Source: Vibrio ponticus (lineage in GTDB: Bacteria; Pseudomonadota; Gammaproteobacteria; Enterobacterales; Vibrionaceae). Taken from it: a stretch of 64,000 nucleotides of DNA. The notes beneath the pieces were generated by a model. That model searched no databases. It saw only the letters and a list, made by a program, of their open reading frames with translations, and had not been told where the DNA came from. How positions within the stretch are numbered: the first letter of the stretch is position 1; the number at the start of each line of letters is the position of its first letter. Below are positions 17,020 to 25,155 of the stretch, piece after piece. A program made the position numbers and the translations under genes. The DNA lies in NCBI RefSeq assembly GCF_009938225.1, contig NZ_AP019658.1, positions 1,364,001 to 1,428,000 of the forward strand, in the 5' to 3' direction.

Positions 17020-18939
17020 ATGATGAATGAGATCCTCAATACGCAGCTAATCAAACTCGATTTGACTGCTACCGACAAAGAATCGGTATTTAATGAGCTA
17101 GCGCAAGTGCTTGTCGACGCGGGAAAAGTATCTGACCACCAGCAATTTGTTAAAGATGTATGGGCTCGTGAAGAAACCGGTAACACAGGTTTTGAAGATG
17201 GCATTGCTCTGCCACACGCGAAAAGTGCAGCGGTACTGTCACCTGCCATCGCGGTCGGCATCAGCAAACACGGCATCGAATACGGCGCGGAAGACGGTCA
17301 ACCATCGAATCTGTTCTTTATGATTGCTTCGCCGAAACAAGCCAGCAACTTCCATGTTGAAGTACTAGCTAAGCTTTCTTCTAAAATCGTTGAACCCACT
17401 TTTCTAGAAAACCTGCGCAATGCACAAACCAACGAAGAAGCACTAGCACTACTGACCGCAGAAGAGAAAGTCGAGCCCGTGCAAGCGTCAGCAAGCAAAG
17501 GCTTTATTATCGGTGTTACTGGCTGTCCGGTTGGGGTAGCGCATACCTACCTTGCTGCTGAAGGCATTGAAAATGCCGCAGCTGAAATGGGCTATGAGTG
17601 CAAAGTGGAAACCAACGGCTCAGTGGGCGTGAAAAACGTGCCAACGGCTGAAGAAATAGAACGTGCTGATGCGATTGTGGTGGCGTGTGACAAACAAGTC
17701 GACCTTAACCGCTTTAAAGGCAAACGCGTGGTGATCACCGGGGTTAAAAAAGCGATCAAGGAATCGAGATCTTTAATTGAACAAGCACTGGAAGCGCCTT
17801 TGTATGAAGGTGACGGTAAAACAAACTCTGCGCAAGCGACAACCAGCCCAGGTGGCAGTGGTAAAGATCTCTACAAATACCTAATGAATGGTGTATCACA
17901 CATGATCCCGTTCGTTGTGGTGGGCGGTATCTTGATCGCGCTATCACTAGCGATTGGCGGTGAACCAACACCGGGTGGTCTGGCGATACCTCAAGGCAGC
18001 TTCTGGAATAAAATCCTCGATGTCGGTGTGGTTGGTTTCACCTTGATGATCCCAATTCTGGCAGGTTACATCGCTTACGCAATTGCCGACCGTCCAGGTC
18101 TTGCTCCGGGCATGATTGGCGGCTGGATTGCCAACAACGGTTCTTTCTACAATGCGGATGCAGGTACTGGCTTTATTGGTGCGATTATCGCGGGTCTGTT
18201 AGTCGGTTACTTCGTTAAGTGGATTGTTAGCTTTAACTACTCGAAGATGATTCAGCCGCTAGTGCCGATTATGATTGCGCCAATCGCGGGCTCACTGTTT
18301 ATTGCTGCTGTCTTTATCTTTGTTATCGGCGCACCTATCGCTGACATCATGGAAACCATGAACAACGTACTTGCAAACCTGTCTACCGGTAACGTGATTC
18401 TTATCGGTTTGGTGATTGGTTTGATGCAAGGTTTCGACATGGGTGGTCCATTTGGTAAGGTGGCGTTCCTATTCAGTGTGGGTCTTATTGCTGAAGGTCA
18501 AACCCAATTTATGGGCGCGCAAGCCGCTGCAATTCCTGTAGCACCACTAGGCATGGCACTTGCTGCATTTGTCGGTAGCCGCATGAAGCTATTTGAAGGC
18601 GAAGAAGTCGAAAACGCCAAAGCGGCGACGGCAATGGGCATGGTCGGTATCTCTGAAGGTGCAATTCCATTTGCCGCACGTGACCCATTTACCGTTATCC
18701 CTGCGAACATGATCGGCTCTGCTGTCGCGTGTGTGCTTGGCTTTATGTTCGGTCTAACTTGTAGTGTTGCGCACGGTGGTCCTATCGTGGTTCTACTGGG
18801 TGCGTTCAACAAACCATTACTGGCACTACTTGCTATGGCAATTGGTGTAGTAACCACTGCCGCGGTTGCTATCGCTCTTAAAAAGGTGCGTTACAACAAG
18901 GCAAAAAAAGAGCAAGCGGTTCAACTAGCCACTAACTAG
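17020..18939 (+). CDS. Fructose-family PTS permease EIIABC
   Basis: A 639-aa single-chain sugar transporter-kinase. Domains in order: EIIA (1-150, phosphohistidine H66 in LPHAKS), EIIB (about 160-260, phosphocysteine C169 in GVTGCPVGVAHTY) and EIIC (about 285-630, eight or more helices, with GAIP in the substrate-loop region). It takes a sugar across the inner membrane and phosphorylates it using HPr. The A-B-C order resembles MngA and Frv/Frw-type fructose-like systems. The substrate is not fructose by necessity; with the glycyl radical enzyme nearby, an anhydrohexitol or similar fermentable sugar alcohol is inferred. A strong terminator follows. Confidence 0.93.
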   Translation: MMNEILNTQLIKLDLTATDKESVFNELAQVLVDAGKVSDHQQFVKDVWAREETGNTGFEDGIALPHAKSAAVLSPAIAVGISKHGIEYGAEDGQPSNLFFMIASPKQASNFHVEVLAKLSSKIVEPTFLENLRNAQTNEEALALLTAEEKVEPVQASASKGFIIGVTGCPVGVAHTYLAAEGIENAAAEMGYECKVETNGSVGVKNVPTAEEIERADAIVVACDKQVDLNRFKGKRVVITGVKKAIKESRSLIEQALEAPLYEGDGKTNSAQATTSPGGSGKDLYKYLMNGVSHMIPFVVVGGILIALSLAIGGEPTPGGLAIPQGSFWNKILDVGVVGFTLMIPILAGYIAYAIADRPGLAPGMIGGWIANNGSFYNADAGTGFIGAIIAGLLVGYFVKWIVSFNYSKMIQPLVPIMIAPIAGSLFIAAVFIFVIGAPIADIMETMNNVLANLSTGNVILIGLVIGLMQGFDMGGPFGKVAFLFSVGLIAEGQTQFMGAQAAAIPVAPLGMALAAFVGSRMKLFEGEEVENAKAATAMGMVGISEGAIPFAARDPFTVIPANMIGSAVACVLGFMFGLTCSVAHGGPIVVLLGAFNKPLLALLAMAIGVVTTAAVAIALKKVRYNKAKKEQAVQLATN

Positions 18940-18985
18940 TCCCAAATCGCTAAGCTCAACGCAGAATCTGCGAATGAAAGATCAA

Positions 18986-19010
18986 AGTCAGCTCCCCCGC
19001 TGGCTTTTTT
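18986..19010 (+). terminator. Rho-independent terminator after EIIABC
   Basis: AGTCAGC-TCCCCC-GCTGGCT followed by TTTTT; one G-U pair in the stem. Confidence 0.85.
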
Positions 19011-19140
19011 CTTGAATAGCGCAAAGCAAACTCAAAACTCTATCTTCAACCAAATCTAAAAAGTCTTTCCTAAAATCTACTACTTATCATCTAAGTTCAA
19101 TCGACTATCCTAAATACAGCCCATTTATAGGAGAACGGCG

Positions 19141-19446
19141 ATGTCTATTTACTACTCGGTCCTTGAAGTAACCCCAACCAAGCAAGATTGGGTTCCTGCC
19201 TATGTTGAAAACTCAAACCGTTTGGTTGAAAAGCATGGTGGTAAATATATCGCTCGAACCAGTGTTCATGAGCGCCTCGAAGGTGATAGAGAAAATCCAG
19301 CACTGCGCATTATCATCCAATGGCCATCTCGCCAAGCTGCGCTTGATTTCATGCAAGATCCTGAATATGCCCCGCACCTTGCTGGACGTAGTGCAGGCTC
19401 AATCAGCCACCATGCTCTAATCGAAGGTGTTGACGCGCTGGCGTAA
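19141..19446 (+). CDS. DUF1330-family protein
   Basis: A 101-aa small ferredoxin-like-fold protein of the DUF1330 type (dimeric alpha/beta barrel group). Typical stretches are YYSVLEVTP at the start, HGGKYIAR and WPSRQAALDFMQDPEY. Function of the family is unknown. The start follows AGGAGAACGGCG. The SDR gene begins 32 bases after the stop, so they are probably cotranscribed. Confidence 0.88.
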   Translation: MSIYYSVLEVTPTKQDWVPAYVENSNRLVEKHGGKYIARTSVHERLEGDRENPALRIIIQWPSRQAALDFMQDPEYAPHLAGRSAGSISHHALIEGVDALA

Positions 19447-19478
19447 CGACCGTTTTTAATCTCTATAGGAATTTGATT

Positions 19479-20285
19479 ATGCAGAAAGTTATCCTGATCA
19501 CTGGTGCAACAGACGGCATCGGTTTTGTTACCGCGACAATGCTGGTCGAGCAAGGTCATCACGTCATTGTGCACGGTCGTAACCCTGCCAAAATTGAACA
19601 GGCAGTCGCTAAGCTCTCCGCGCTTTCTGCTGATGCGCAAGTTGAATCGATAGCCGCGGATCTCTCAGATCTAAAATCAGTTAGCGACATGATTGCCGAG
19701 GTTTGTGAACGCTTTGGTAAAATTGATGTGCTTATCAACAATGCTGGCGTTTACAGCACGCCACACACGATAACCAAAGAAGGTTTAGACGTGCGCTTTG
19801 TGGTCAATACCCTCGCGCCTTACTACCTAACCAAAGAGTTACTGCCTCTACTTGGTGAGACTGGTCGTGTGGTTAACTTATCTTCTGCGGCGCAAGCGCC
19901 TGTTAACCTTGCTGCACTTGATGGTGAAAAAACGTTAGGTGATGGTGATGCTTACGCGCAAAGTAAGCTTGCTCTAACCATGTGGTCTCGTGCGCTCGGT
20001 TTAGCCAATCAAAGCAGGGGTCCAATGATTGTTTCGGTAAACCCGAAATCCTTCTTGGGCAGCAAAATGGTTAAAGATGCTTATGGTATCGCTGGCGGAG
20101 ATCTACGCCTTGGCGCAGACATCTTAGTGAGAGCCGCGCTCTCTGACGAGTTTGCCGATGCACATGGTAAATACTACGACAATGACATTGAAAGCTTCGC
20201 CACCCCTCATCCTCAAGCATTAGATCAAGACAAAGTAAAACAAGTGATAGCTTCTATAGAAAATCTAATATTACGTTTATCATAA
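19479..20285 (+). CDS. Short-chain dehydrogenase/reductase
   Basis: About 268 aa, NAD(P)-dependent. The Rossmann motif is TGATDGIG (near residues 7-14), NNAG lies near 88-91, a catalytic serine in LSSAAQ and the YAQSK tyrosine-lysine pair near 162-166. The start is the ATG after TATAGGAATTTGATT; a TTG six bases earlier is less likely. Substrate unknown. It probably forms a two-gene unit with the DUF1330 protein. Confidence 0.9.
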   Translation: MQKVILITGATDGIGFVTATMLVEQGHHVIVHGRNPAKIEQAVAKLSALSADAQVESIAADLSDLKSVSDMIAEVCERFGKIDVLINNAGVYSTPHTITKEGLDVRFVVNTLAPYYLTKELLPLLGETGRVVNLSSAAQAPVNLAALDGEKTLGDGDAYAQSKLALTMWSRALGLANQSRGPMIVSVNPKSFLGSKMVKDAYGIAGGDLRLGADILVRAALSDEFADAHGKYYDNDIESFATPHPQALDQDKVKQVIASIENLILRLS

Positions 20286-20702
20286 GGTCAATTGTTCGAC
20301 ACACAATTTAGCTTAAATGGCAGGTCATACCGATGCTTTTTGTTCCATTTGGGCTAACTTGTGTGATATCCATTCAAGCCCTTCAAAATAAAAACACTCA
20401 AAAACAACCAAATGGACACAAAGGCAAAAACGCAAACATACAATTTCGCCACAATCACACTCAATTATTCAACCTAACACATTGCCATCAGTTGACCTAG
20501 CTCACAACTTACAAACTATAACTAAACTTTATGCTTAGTAACACTTGATTCCATTTAGTTATATTTGTGAGAATTGCCCTAAAAAAATTCATTAACAATC
20601 ACATCAGCAAGCATAGGTTTCTTTATGGATGGCTCAAATTCTTTGCATTTTCCACGGTACACCCCCTTTAAAGTTCATCATCATTAACAAAAGCTGATAA
20701 AA
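20286..20702. promoter_or_regulatory. Long intergenic region before the unknown cluster
   Basis: No gene is supported. It starts with the long imperfect hairpin at 20300-20365. The remainder is AT-rich (20400-20600) and should hold the promoter of the five-gene cluster that follows. TATGCTTAG-type sequences near 20530-20540 could serve as a -10, but none was assigned. Confidence 0.5.
20300..20365. repeat. Long imperfect inverted repeat
   Basis: A 21-base arm (20300-20320) and its complement (20345-20365) match at 18 of 21 positions; the 24-base loop ends in GCTTTTTGTT. It may terminate the SDR transcript, or be a dispersed miniature palindromic element. Confidence 0.7.
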
Positions 20703-21122
20703 ATGGGTCTAAGAACGACTTTTTTTTCAGTGGCTGCCTTGTTAGCTGTTGTCACTAGCTATGTGTTTTATTCACCTTTCCCAGTTCCTGAATGTAAACA
20801 ATATTCGGGAGAGTTGCGCACGGGTGAAGAAATTACCACGTTCAATTTTTTGTTTGGTCGTAAAACTGTCAACCTGAAAACAACGTTTAATCAGCCATTA
20901 CAACAGTTAGGAATGCCAAGCTCGATAAATTATCAATTTCAAATCCTAGCGGTGACAGAAGATGTCGACCTCTGGCGATATCAATTGAAAGAATCCACCA
21001 GTGGCTTACTTCAAGAGCTAGAAATCAAACCAATAGGTAACCTTTTCTCCATTCACTGGGTCAATGACCGAACCCACAACATAACTTACAAATGCACGGA
21101 ATTAGATGATGCAAAACTTTAA
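20703..21122 (+). CDS. Hypothetical exported or membrane-anchored protein
   Basis: 139 aa, family not recognised. An N-terminal hydrophobic segment (about residues 5-25) acts as a signal anchor or signal peptide; the rest is a small, beta-rich periplasmic domain with one pair of cysteines (PECKQY and YKCTEL). The ribosome site is poor. Its last 17 bases overlap the start of the OmpA-domain lipoprotein, so the two are translationally coupled. First gene of the unknown cluster. Confidence 0.7.
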   Translation: MGLRTTFFSVAALLAVVTSYVFYSPFPVPECKQYSGELRTGEEITTFNFLFGRKTVNLKTTFNQPLQQLGMPSSINYQFQILAVTEDVDLWRYQLKESTSGLLQELEIKPIGNLFSIHWVNDRTHNITYKCTELDDAKL

Positions 21123-22650
21123 AAAAGTAGCGATCGCGGTAAGTGTATCTTTAGCGGTAACTAGCTGCTCAAGTACCGGAGATTATGGCGGCATTAGCAC
21201 CACAACCATGATCGGCTGTGCTGGCGGGATGATCGTTGGTGGTCTTGCAGGCAAAGCAATTGGCGGGAAGGAAGGCACATGGATCGGTGCAGGTGTCGGC
21301 GCACTAGTTGGATGTTCGGTTGGATATTACTGGGCACAACGCGAAGCAAAACTAGCTGAAGCGGCTGCTAAACAAAATGTCGAAGTAGAATTTGAACGCA
21401 TCGGCTCCCCTGATGACGACGAAGTCGATAGTATGGTTGTTGTTCAGTCAAAAGCCATAATTGAGGCAGAATCAACTGGTAAAACCGAGCAAATAGAACA
21501 AGTAGTGGGCGACTCTGAAGTAGTGGGGCTTTCCGCCACTGTTAAAGGCGATATATTCCGCTCGGGGCAAACCAGCATATCTAGTGCAAAACACAAACGC
21601 TTCTTTAGCGAGTATGCAGAAACCGTAAAAACTAGCGGCAGTGCTGTATTGATCGTTGGTCACACTGACAATACAGGCTCGGCAAAAGTGAATGCTGATG
21701 TATCACTTAAACGTGCAAGCAGCGTAGCTCGTGAATTGATTCGCAATGGTATTCCTAGAGAAAACATTTATATCTACGGAGCTGGTGAATCTCAACCGAT
21801 TGCTTCAAATAACTCAGCAAAGGGTCGAGCAGAAAACCGTCGGATTGAAGTTGTTACACTGGATAATAAACCAGAGTACGTTACGAACTATGTGCGATAC
21901 AAAGCGACTGAGCCTAGCTATGCAAAGTTGAGAACCACTGACAACATAGCTAAACGCAGTAAAACTGTCAGTCAGCAAGTGGCAAAAGGTCAAGCGACTT
22001 CAACTCAGAGTACCGCAGCAGTCCATGATGTAATCGATAAAAACAACCGTCGTAGCAGTAATAACCGCTCTTTCGTTGATTTTGGTGGTGAGGCATATCG
22101 CGGTACAGACGACAACTTGTTTGTCCACATCGGTGCACGTGAAACCAATAGCTTCTCTATCATTGGTCAAGCAGTGGCAAATACACTTGATGAGTCATCA
22201 TGTATCTTTGATGAACCAAGCGTTACAACCCCCGTATTCAAAATCAGCGACAATGACCGTCATACAACCGATTACCTACCGGGTATGAACCGTACAGCTT
22301 GGGGTGGAAAAGTTAACAGCCATCTCGTCGCGTTGGCACCTCTAGCAGTCGACCGTAGCACTTTAGAAGCAACTGAAAGTCCATCAGTTTATGTCTATGA
22401 AGGTTACAGTTCCAACAGTAAGGTAAAACCTCAGAAAACTCATAAAGCTGTTGATGTGAATATCTACAACGGCTCTGAAGGTGTTATCTATCGCGCATTT
22501 ATACAAGATCAAAACTATCCAATTAAGTGTATTGATATCGCTGTAGACAAAAAACACAAACAAGGTGTTTTTAGCGCGTTTGCAGGAAAAATCTACTATC
22601 AGGGCCCTAAAGGCTTAATGATTGCTGACTATAAACCAGGAAAAATATAA
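21106..22650 (+). CDS. Glycine-zipper OmpA-domain lipoprotein
   Basis: 514 aa. A lipoprotein signal ends in the lipobox VTSC (near residue 18-21). A glycine-zipper hairpin follows (GCAGGMIVGGLAGKAIGG and GAGVGALVGCSVGYYW, about 37-75). An OmpA-like peptidoglycan-binding domain lies at about 140-252 (VGHTDNTGSAKVNADVSLKRA, GAGESQPIASN, GRAENRRIEV). The C-terminal 250 residues match nothing I recognise. It is predicted to sit in the outer membrane and clamp peptidoglycan. Only two bases separate it from the next gene. A second ATG three bases in is equally possible. Confidence 0.88.
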   Translation: MMQNFKKVAIAVSVSLAVTSCSSTGDYGGISTTTMIGCAGGMIVGGLAGKAIGGKEGTWIGAGVGALVGCSVGYYWAQREAKLAEAAAKQNVEVEFERIGSPDDDEVDSMVVVQSKAIIEAESTGKTEQIEQVVGDSEVVGLSATVKGDIFRSGQTSISSAKHKRFFSEYAETVKTSGSAVLIVGHTDNTGSAKVNADVSLKRASSVARELIRNGIPRENIYIYGAGESQPIASNNSAKGRAENRRIEVVTLDNKPEYVTNYVRYKATEPSYAKLRTTDNIAKRSKTVSQQVAKGQATSTQSTAAVHDVIDKNNRRSSNNRSFVDFGGEAYRGTDDNLFVHIGARETNSFSIIGQAVANTLDESSCIFDEPSVTTPVFKISDNDRHTTDYLPGMNRTAWGGKVNSHLVALAPLAVDRSTLEATESPSVYVYEGYSSNSKVKPQKTHKAVDVNIYNGSEGVIYRAFIQDQNYPIKCIDIAVDKKHKQGVFSAFAGKIYYQGPKGLMIADYKPGKI

Positions 22651-22652
22651 TC

Positions 22653-24251
22653 ATGAGTGAACTAACAACTTGGCTACTACTCAACCGCATGCTTGTGGCT
22701 GGTATCAGCTCAATTCTTGTTGCTGTCGTCGTTTACCTAAGTAACCGAGATCTGTGCAACTTATATCTAAAAGCTATCTACTATCGTCTACCATTAATCG
22801 GCAAAAACGCACGTTTGTCAAAACGCCTAGGGCTAGACGACCAACGCTGGTTTAACTCAGAACGCGAAGTATGCAACAGCTTCCTTCCATTTTTTGATCA
22901 ATACAACGCTGACGAGTACCACTACGAGCAATCAAGCCGCTACCTAAACAAAGTAGGTGATACAGGTATTGCTCCAATGAAGTGGTACACCTGGCTTGGT
23001 TTGTCGGTTATGGTGTTGATTGAAGCAGCTGGTTTTGCATACGTACTAGCAGGCTTCACTATTCAAGATGGTAGTGAGTCTATCCAGATTCAAGCAGCTG
23101 TCGGTATTGCGTTATTAATTAGTGTACTACTGGTTGGCTTCACTCATGCGATGGGTGGTGAGCTGTACCGTAACCAACAAATCGGAAAAGTCCGTCTTCA
23201 CTGGAATCATGATCCACAAAAACCTGGGGTGATTGCTCCTGACTTAAACGTAGGTTTGAAATCTAAAACTAACGCACTTGACGATAACCAGCCAAGCTGG
23301 CGCCAAATGGCAAACCGTTTGTCAAAAGCGAATGCTGGCTTTACTAAGTCTTGGACCATGAGTATCGTCACTATTGTATTCATCTCCATCGTTGCTGTTG
23401 GCGCAACTTACGTGCGTGGTCAAGTGCTAGAAAAATTAGCAATTGAAGAGATTAGTGGTCATGAGCAAGAAGCAAATAGCCCATTTCAAGTGAATGACCC
23501 ATTTGCAGAAAGCGCCCCTGCAGAGCTGACAGCGTACAACGATGAAGCAGAAGATAAGGCGTTTAAGGATGCAATTAACGCTCACAAAAAAGGTGGCTGG
23601 ATGACGTTCATCATGCTAGCTGTCATTTTTGCCGCAATGCAAGCTTACAGTATATACCTTGGCTTTAAGAGTACCTTCTCAGGTAAAGAGTCATCCGCTG
23701 CTTACGATGCCACTTACAAATTCTCTAACGTGAATGCATATATTGAATACTATGCGGCACAACAAGCAAATGTAGAACGTGTAGCGCAAAGCGTACTCTC
23801 GCACCTTCAAAGTAAAATTGCGATCAATGCACAAAGAAGCGCGGGCGAACAACACGTTATCTATGCAGCTAACAATCCTTCAAGCCGTAATTTCTTGAAC
23901 TACTACAAACTACGTGCCCTAAAGAGTGCTGAAACACCAGAATTGATTAAAACTCAATACCATGACTACCAGCCAACTCAACAAGTTGCACCACAAGTCG
24001 CACCACAGCCATTAGCGTCAGAACCTGCATATCAGCCAGTTCCTGAAACTGCACCTCAACCGACAATGGCGGCGGCAACAGCATCAGTACTTAGCGACGT
24101 TGAAATTATCCACAAGGTAAAAAACAACGATCTCGATGGCTTAACCGACGAACAAATCGTTACTGCATTGAAAGCGATCAGCAATGAGCCTAAGCCGGAA
24201 ACCGCTGAAGAACGTCTTGCTCGCCTTCAACAACAAGCGATGTCGCAATAA
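22653..24251 (+). CDS. Polytopic inner-membrane protein of unknown function
   Basis: 532 aa, not recognised. Predicted helices lie near residues 10-30, 112-133, 146-166, 240-260 and 315-335. Soluble parts are a cytoplasmic-looking stretch at about 31-110, a loop at about 170-235, a 50-residue acidic segment between helices 4 and 5, and a C-terminal tail (about 345-532). The tail is rich in Ala/Gln/Pro (PTQQVAPQVAPQP) and ends in a charged helix. The long tail suggests a partner-binding linker. Flanked closely by the OmpA lipoprotein and the VWA-like gene, it is probably the inner-membrane core of one envelope complex. Confidence 0.78.
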   Translation: MSELTTWLLLNRMLVAGISSILVAVVVYLSNRDLCNLYLKAIYYRLPLIGKNARLSKRLGLDDQRWFNSEREVCNSFLPFFDQYNADEYHYEQSSRYLNKVGDTGIAPMKWYTWLGLSVMVLIEAAGFAYVLAGFTIQDGSESIQIQAAVGIALLISVLLVGFTHAMGGELYRNQQIGKVRLHWNHDPQKPGVIAPDLNVGLKSKTNALDDNQPSWRQMANRLSKANAGFTKSWTMSIVTIVFISIVAVGATYVRGQVLEKLAIEEISGHEQEANSPFQVNDPFAESAPAELTAYNDEAEDKAFKDAINAHKKGGWMTFIMLAVIFAAMQAYSIYLGFKSTFSGKESSAAYDATYKFSNVNAYIEYYAAQQANVERVAQSVLSHLQSKIAINAQRSAGEQHVIYAANNPSSRNFLNYYKLRALKSAETPELIKTQYHDYQPTQQVAPQVAPQPLASEPAYQPVPETAPQPTMAAATASVLSDVEIIHKVKNNDLDGLTDEQIVTALKAISNEPKPETAEERLARLQQQAMSQ

Positions 24252-24260
24252 AGGACTAAC

Positions 24261-25097
24261 ATGAAAAAAGTAACCTTAGCTGTTTGTGCGGCACTGGCAC
24301 TAGTAAGTCAAATTGCCAACGCTGCAACACTACGTAACGATGTACCAAGCTGTACGAGTGAAGTTCCTGCGGAATATTACCAACTGCCGAACGAGCGTGA
24401 GCTTGTCATTTTGGTCGATAAAACGATGGCTCACTCATTAGCCCAAGATATCAAATCAGAGCTATACCAAAGCGTAAAACGATTTATCCAACCAGGCGAT
24501 AAAGTACAACTGGTTGAGTTTTCATCGTTCGCACAAGACAGCTTCACTAAAGTTGCCTTTAACGGTCAGCTAGATACTCAACTTAGTGACGACAGTCGCA
24601 GTGAAATCAAAAAGTCTGTTCTGAAATCATTAGATAAATGTCTAGTGAAACAACACAACTTTATGTTGAGCAAGGTTGGAATTGCCTTAAAAACGGCATT
24701 TGAACCACAAGATAAACCAACCAACACTGAGTTAATTGGTACATTAACGGATATCAGCAACCAAGTACTGGCTCAATCAACTGCAAAACGTAAAGTCGTA
24801 CTGTTGGTCAGTGACATGCTAGAAAACTCTGACATCACTTCGTTTTATAAAAGTAACCAGACTCGCGTGATCAACCCGCAACAAGAACTTGAGCGCGTGG
24901 CGGCTTCACAAATGTTTGCCAACTTTAATCAAGCCGATGTTTATGTCATTGGTACAGGTGTTATTCCAGGTAACCAGCAGTACATTTCTGCTCAGAAGAT
25001 GAACAAGCTAGAGCAGTTCTGGAAAGGGTATTTTAAACAAAGCAACTCAACATTGCTTGGCTTCGGTAAGCCAATGTTGCTTGGAGACATTCGCTAA
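24261..25097 (+). CDS. Periplasmic VWA-like protein
   Basis: 278 aa with a clear signal peptide (MKKVTLAVCAALALVSQIANA). The mature part resembles a von Willebrand factor A fold: ELVILVDKTMA at the first strand, GDKVQLVEFSS, and VVLLVSDMLENSD at the fourth. The usual DxSxS metal site is replaced by DKTMA, so metal binding is doubtful. Two cysteines (SCTSE and DKCLV) may form a disulfide. Nine bases from the previous gene and followed by a strong terminator. Function unknown. Confidence 0.75.
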   Translation: MKKVTLAVCAALALVSQIANAATLRNDVPSCTSEVPAEYYQLPNERELVILVDKTMAHSLAQDIKSELYQSVKRFIQPGDKVQLVEFSSFAQDSFTKVAFNGQLDTQLSDDSRSEIKKSVLKSLDKCLVKQHNFMLSKVGIALKTAFEPQDKPTNTELIGTLTDISNQVLAQSTAKRKVVLLVSDMLENSDITSFYKSNQTRVINPQQELERVAASQMFANFNQADVYVIGTGVIPGNQQYISAQKMNKLEQFWKGYFKQSNSTLLGFGKPMLLGDIR

Positions 25098-25110
25098 CTT
25101 CACTTTTACT

Positions 25111-25137
25111 GGGGCAAAATGATTTGCCCCTTTTTTA
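25111..25137 (+). terminator. Rho-independent terminator inside the unknown cluster
   Basis: GGGGCAAA-ATGA-TTTGCCCC followed by TTTTTT. It separates the first four genes from the zinc-ribbon gene at 25156, which would need read-through or its own promoter. Confidence 0.92.
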
Positions 25138-25155
25138 TATAAATAGGAACCTAAC

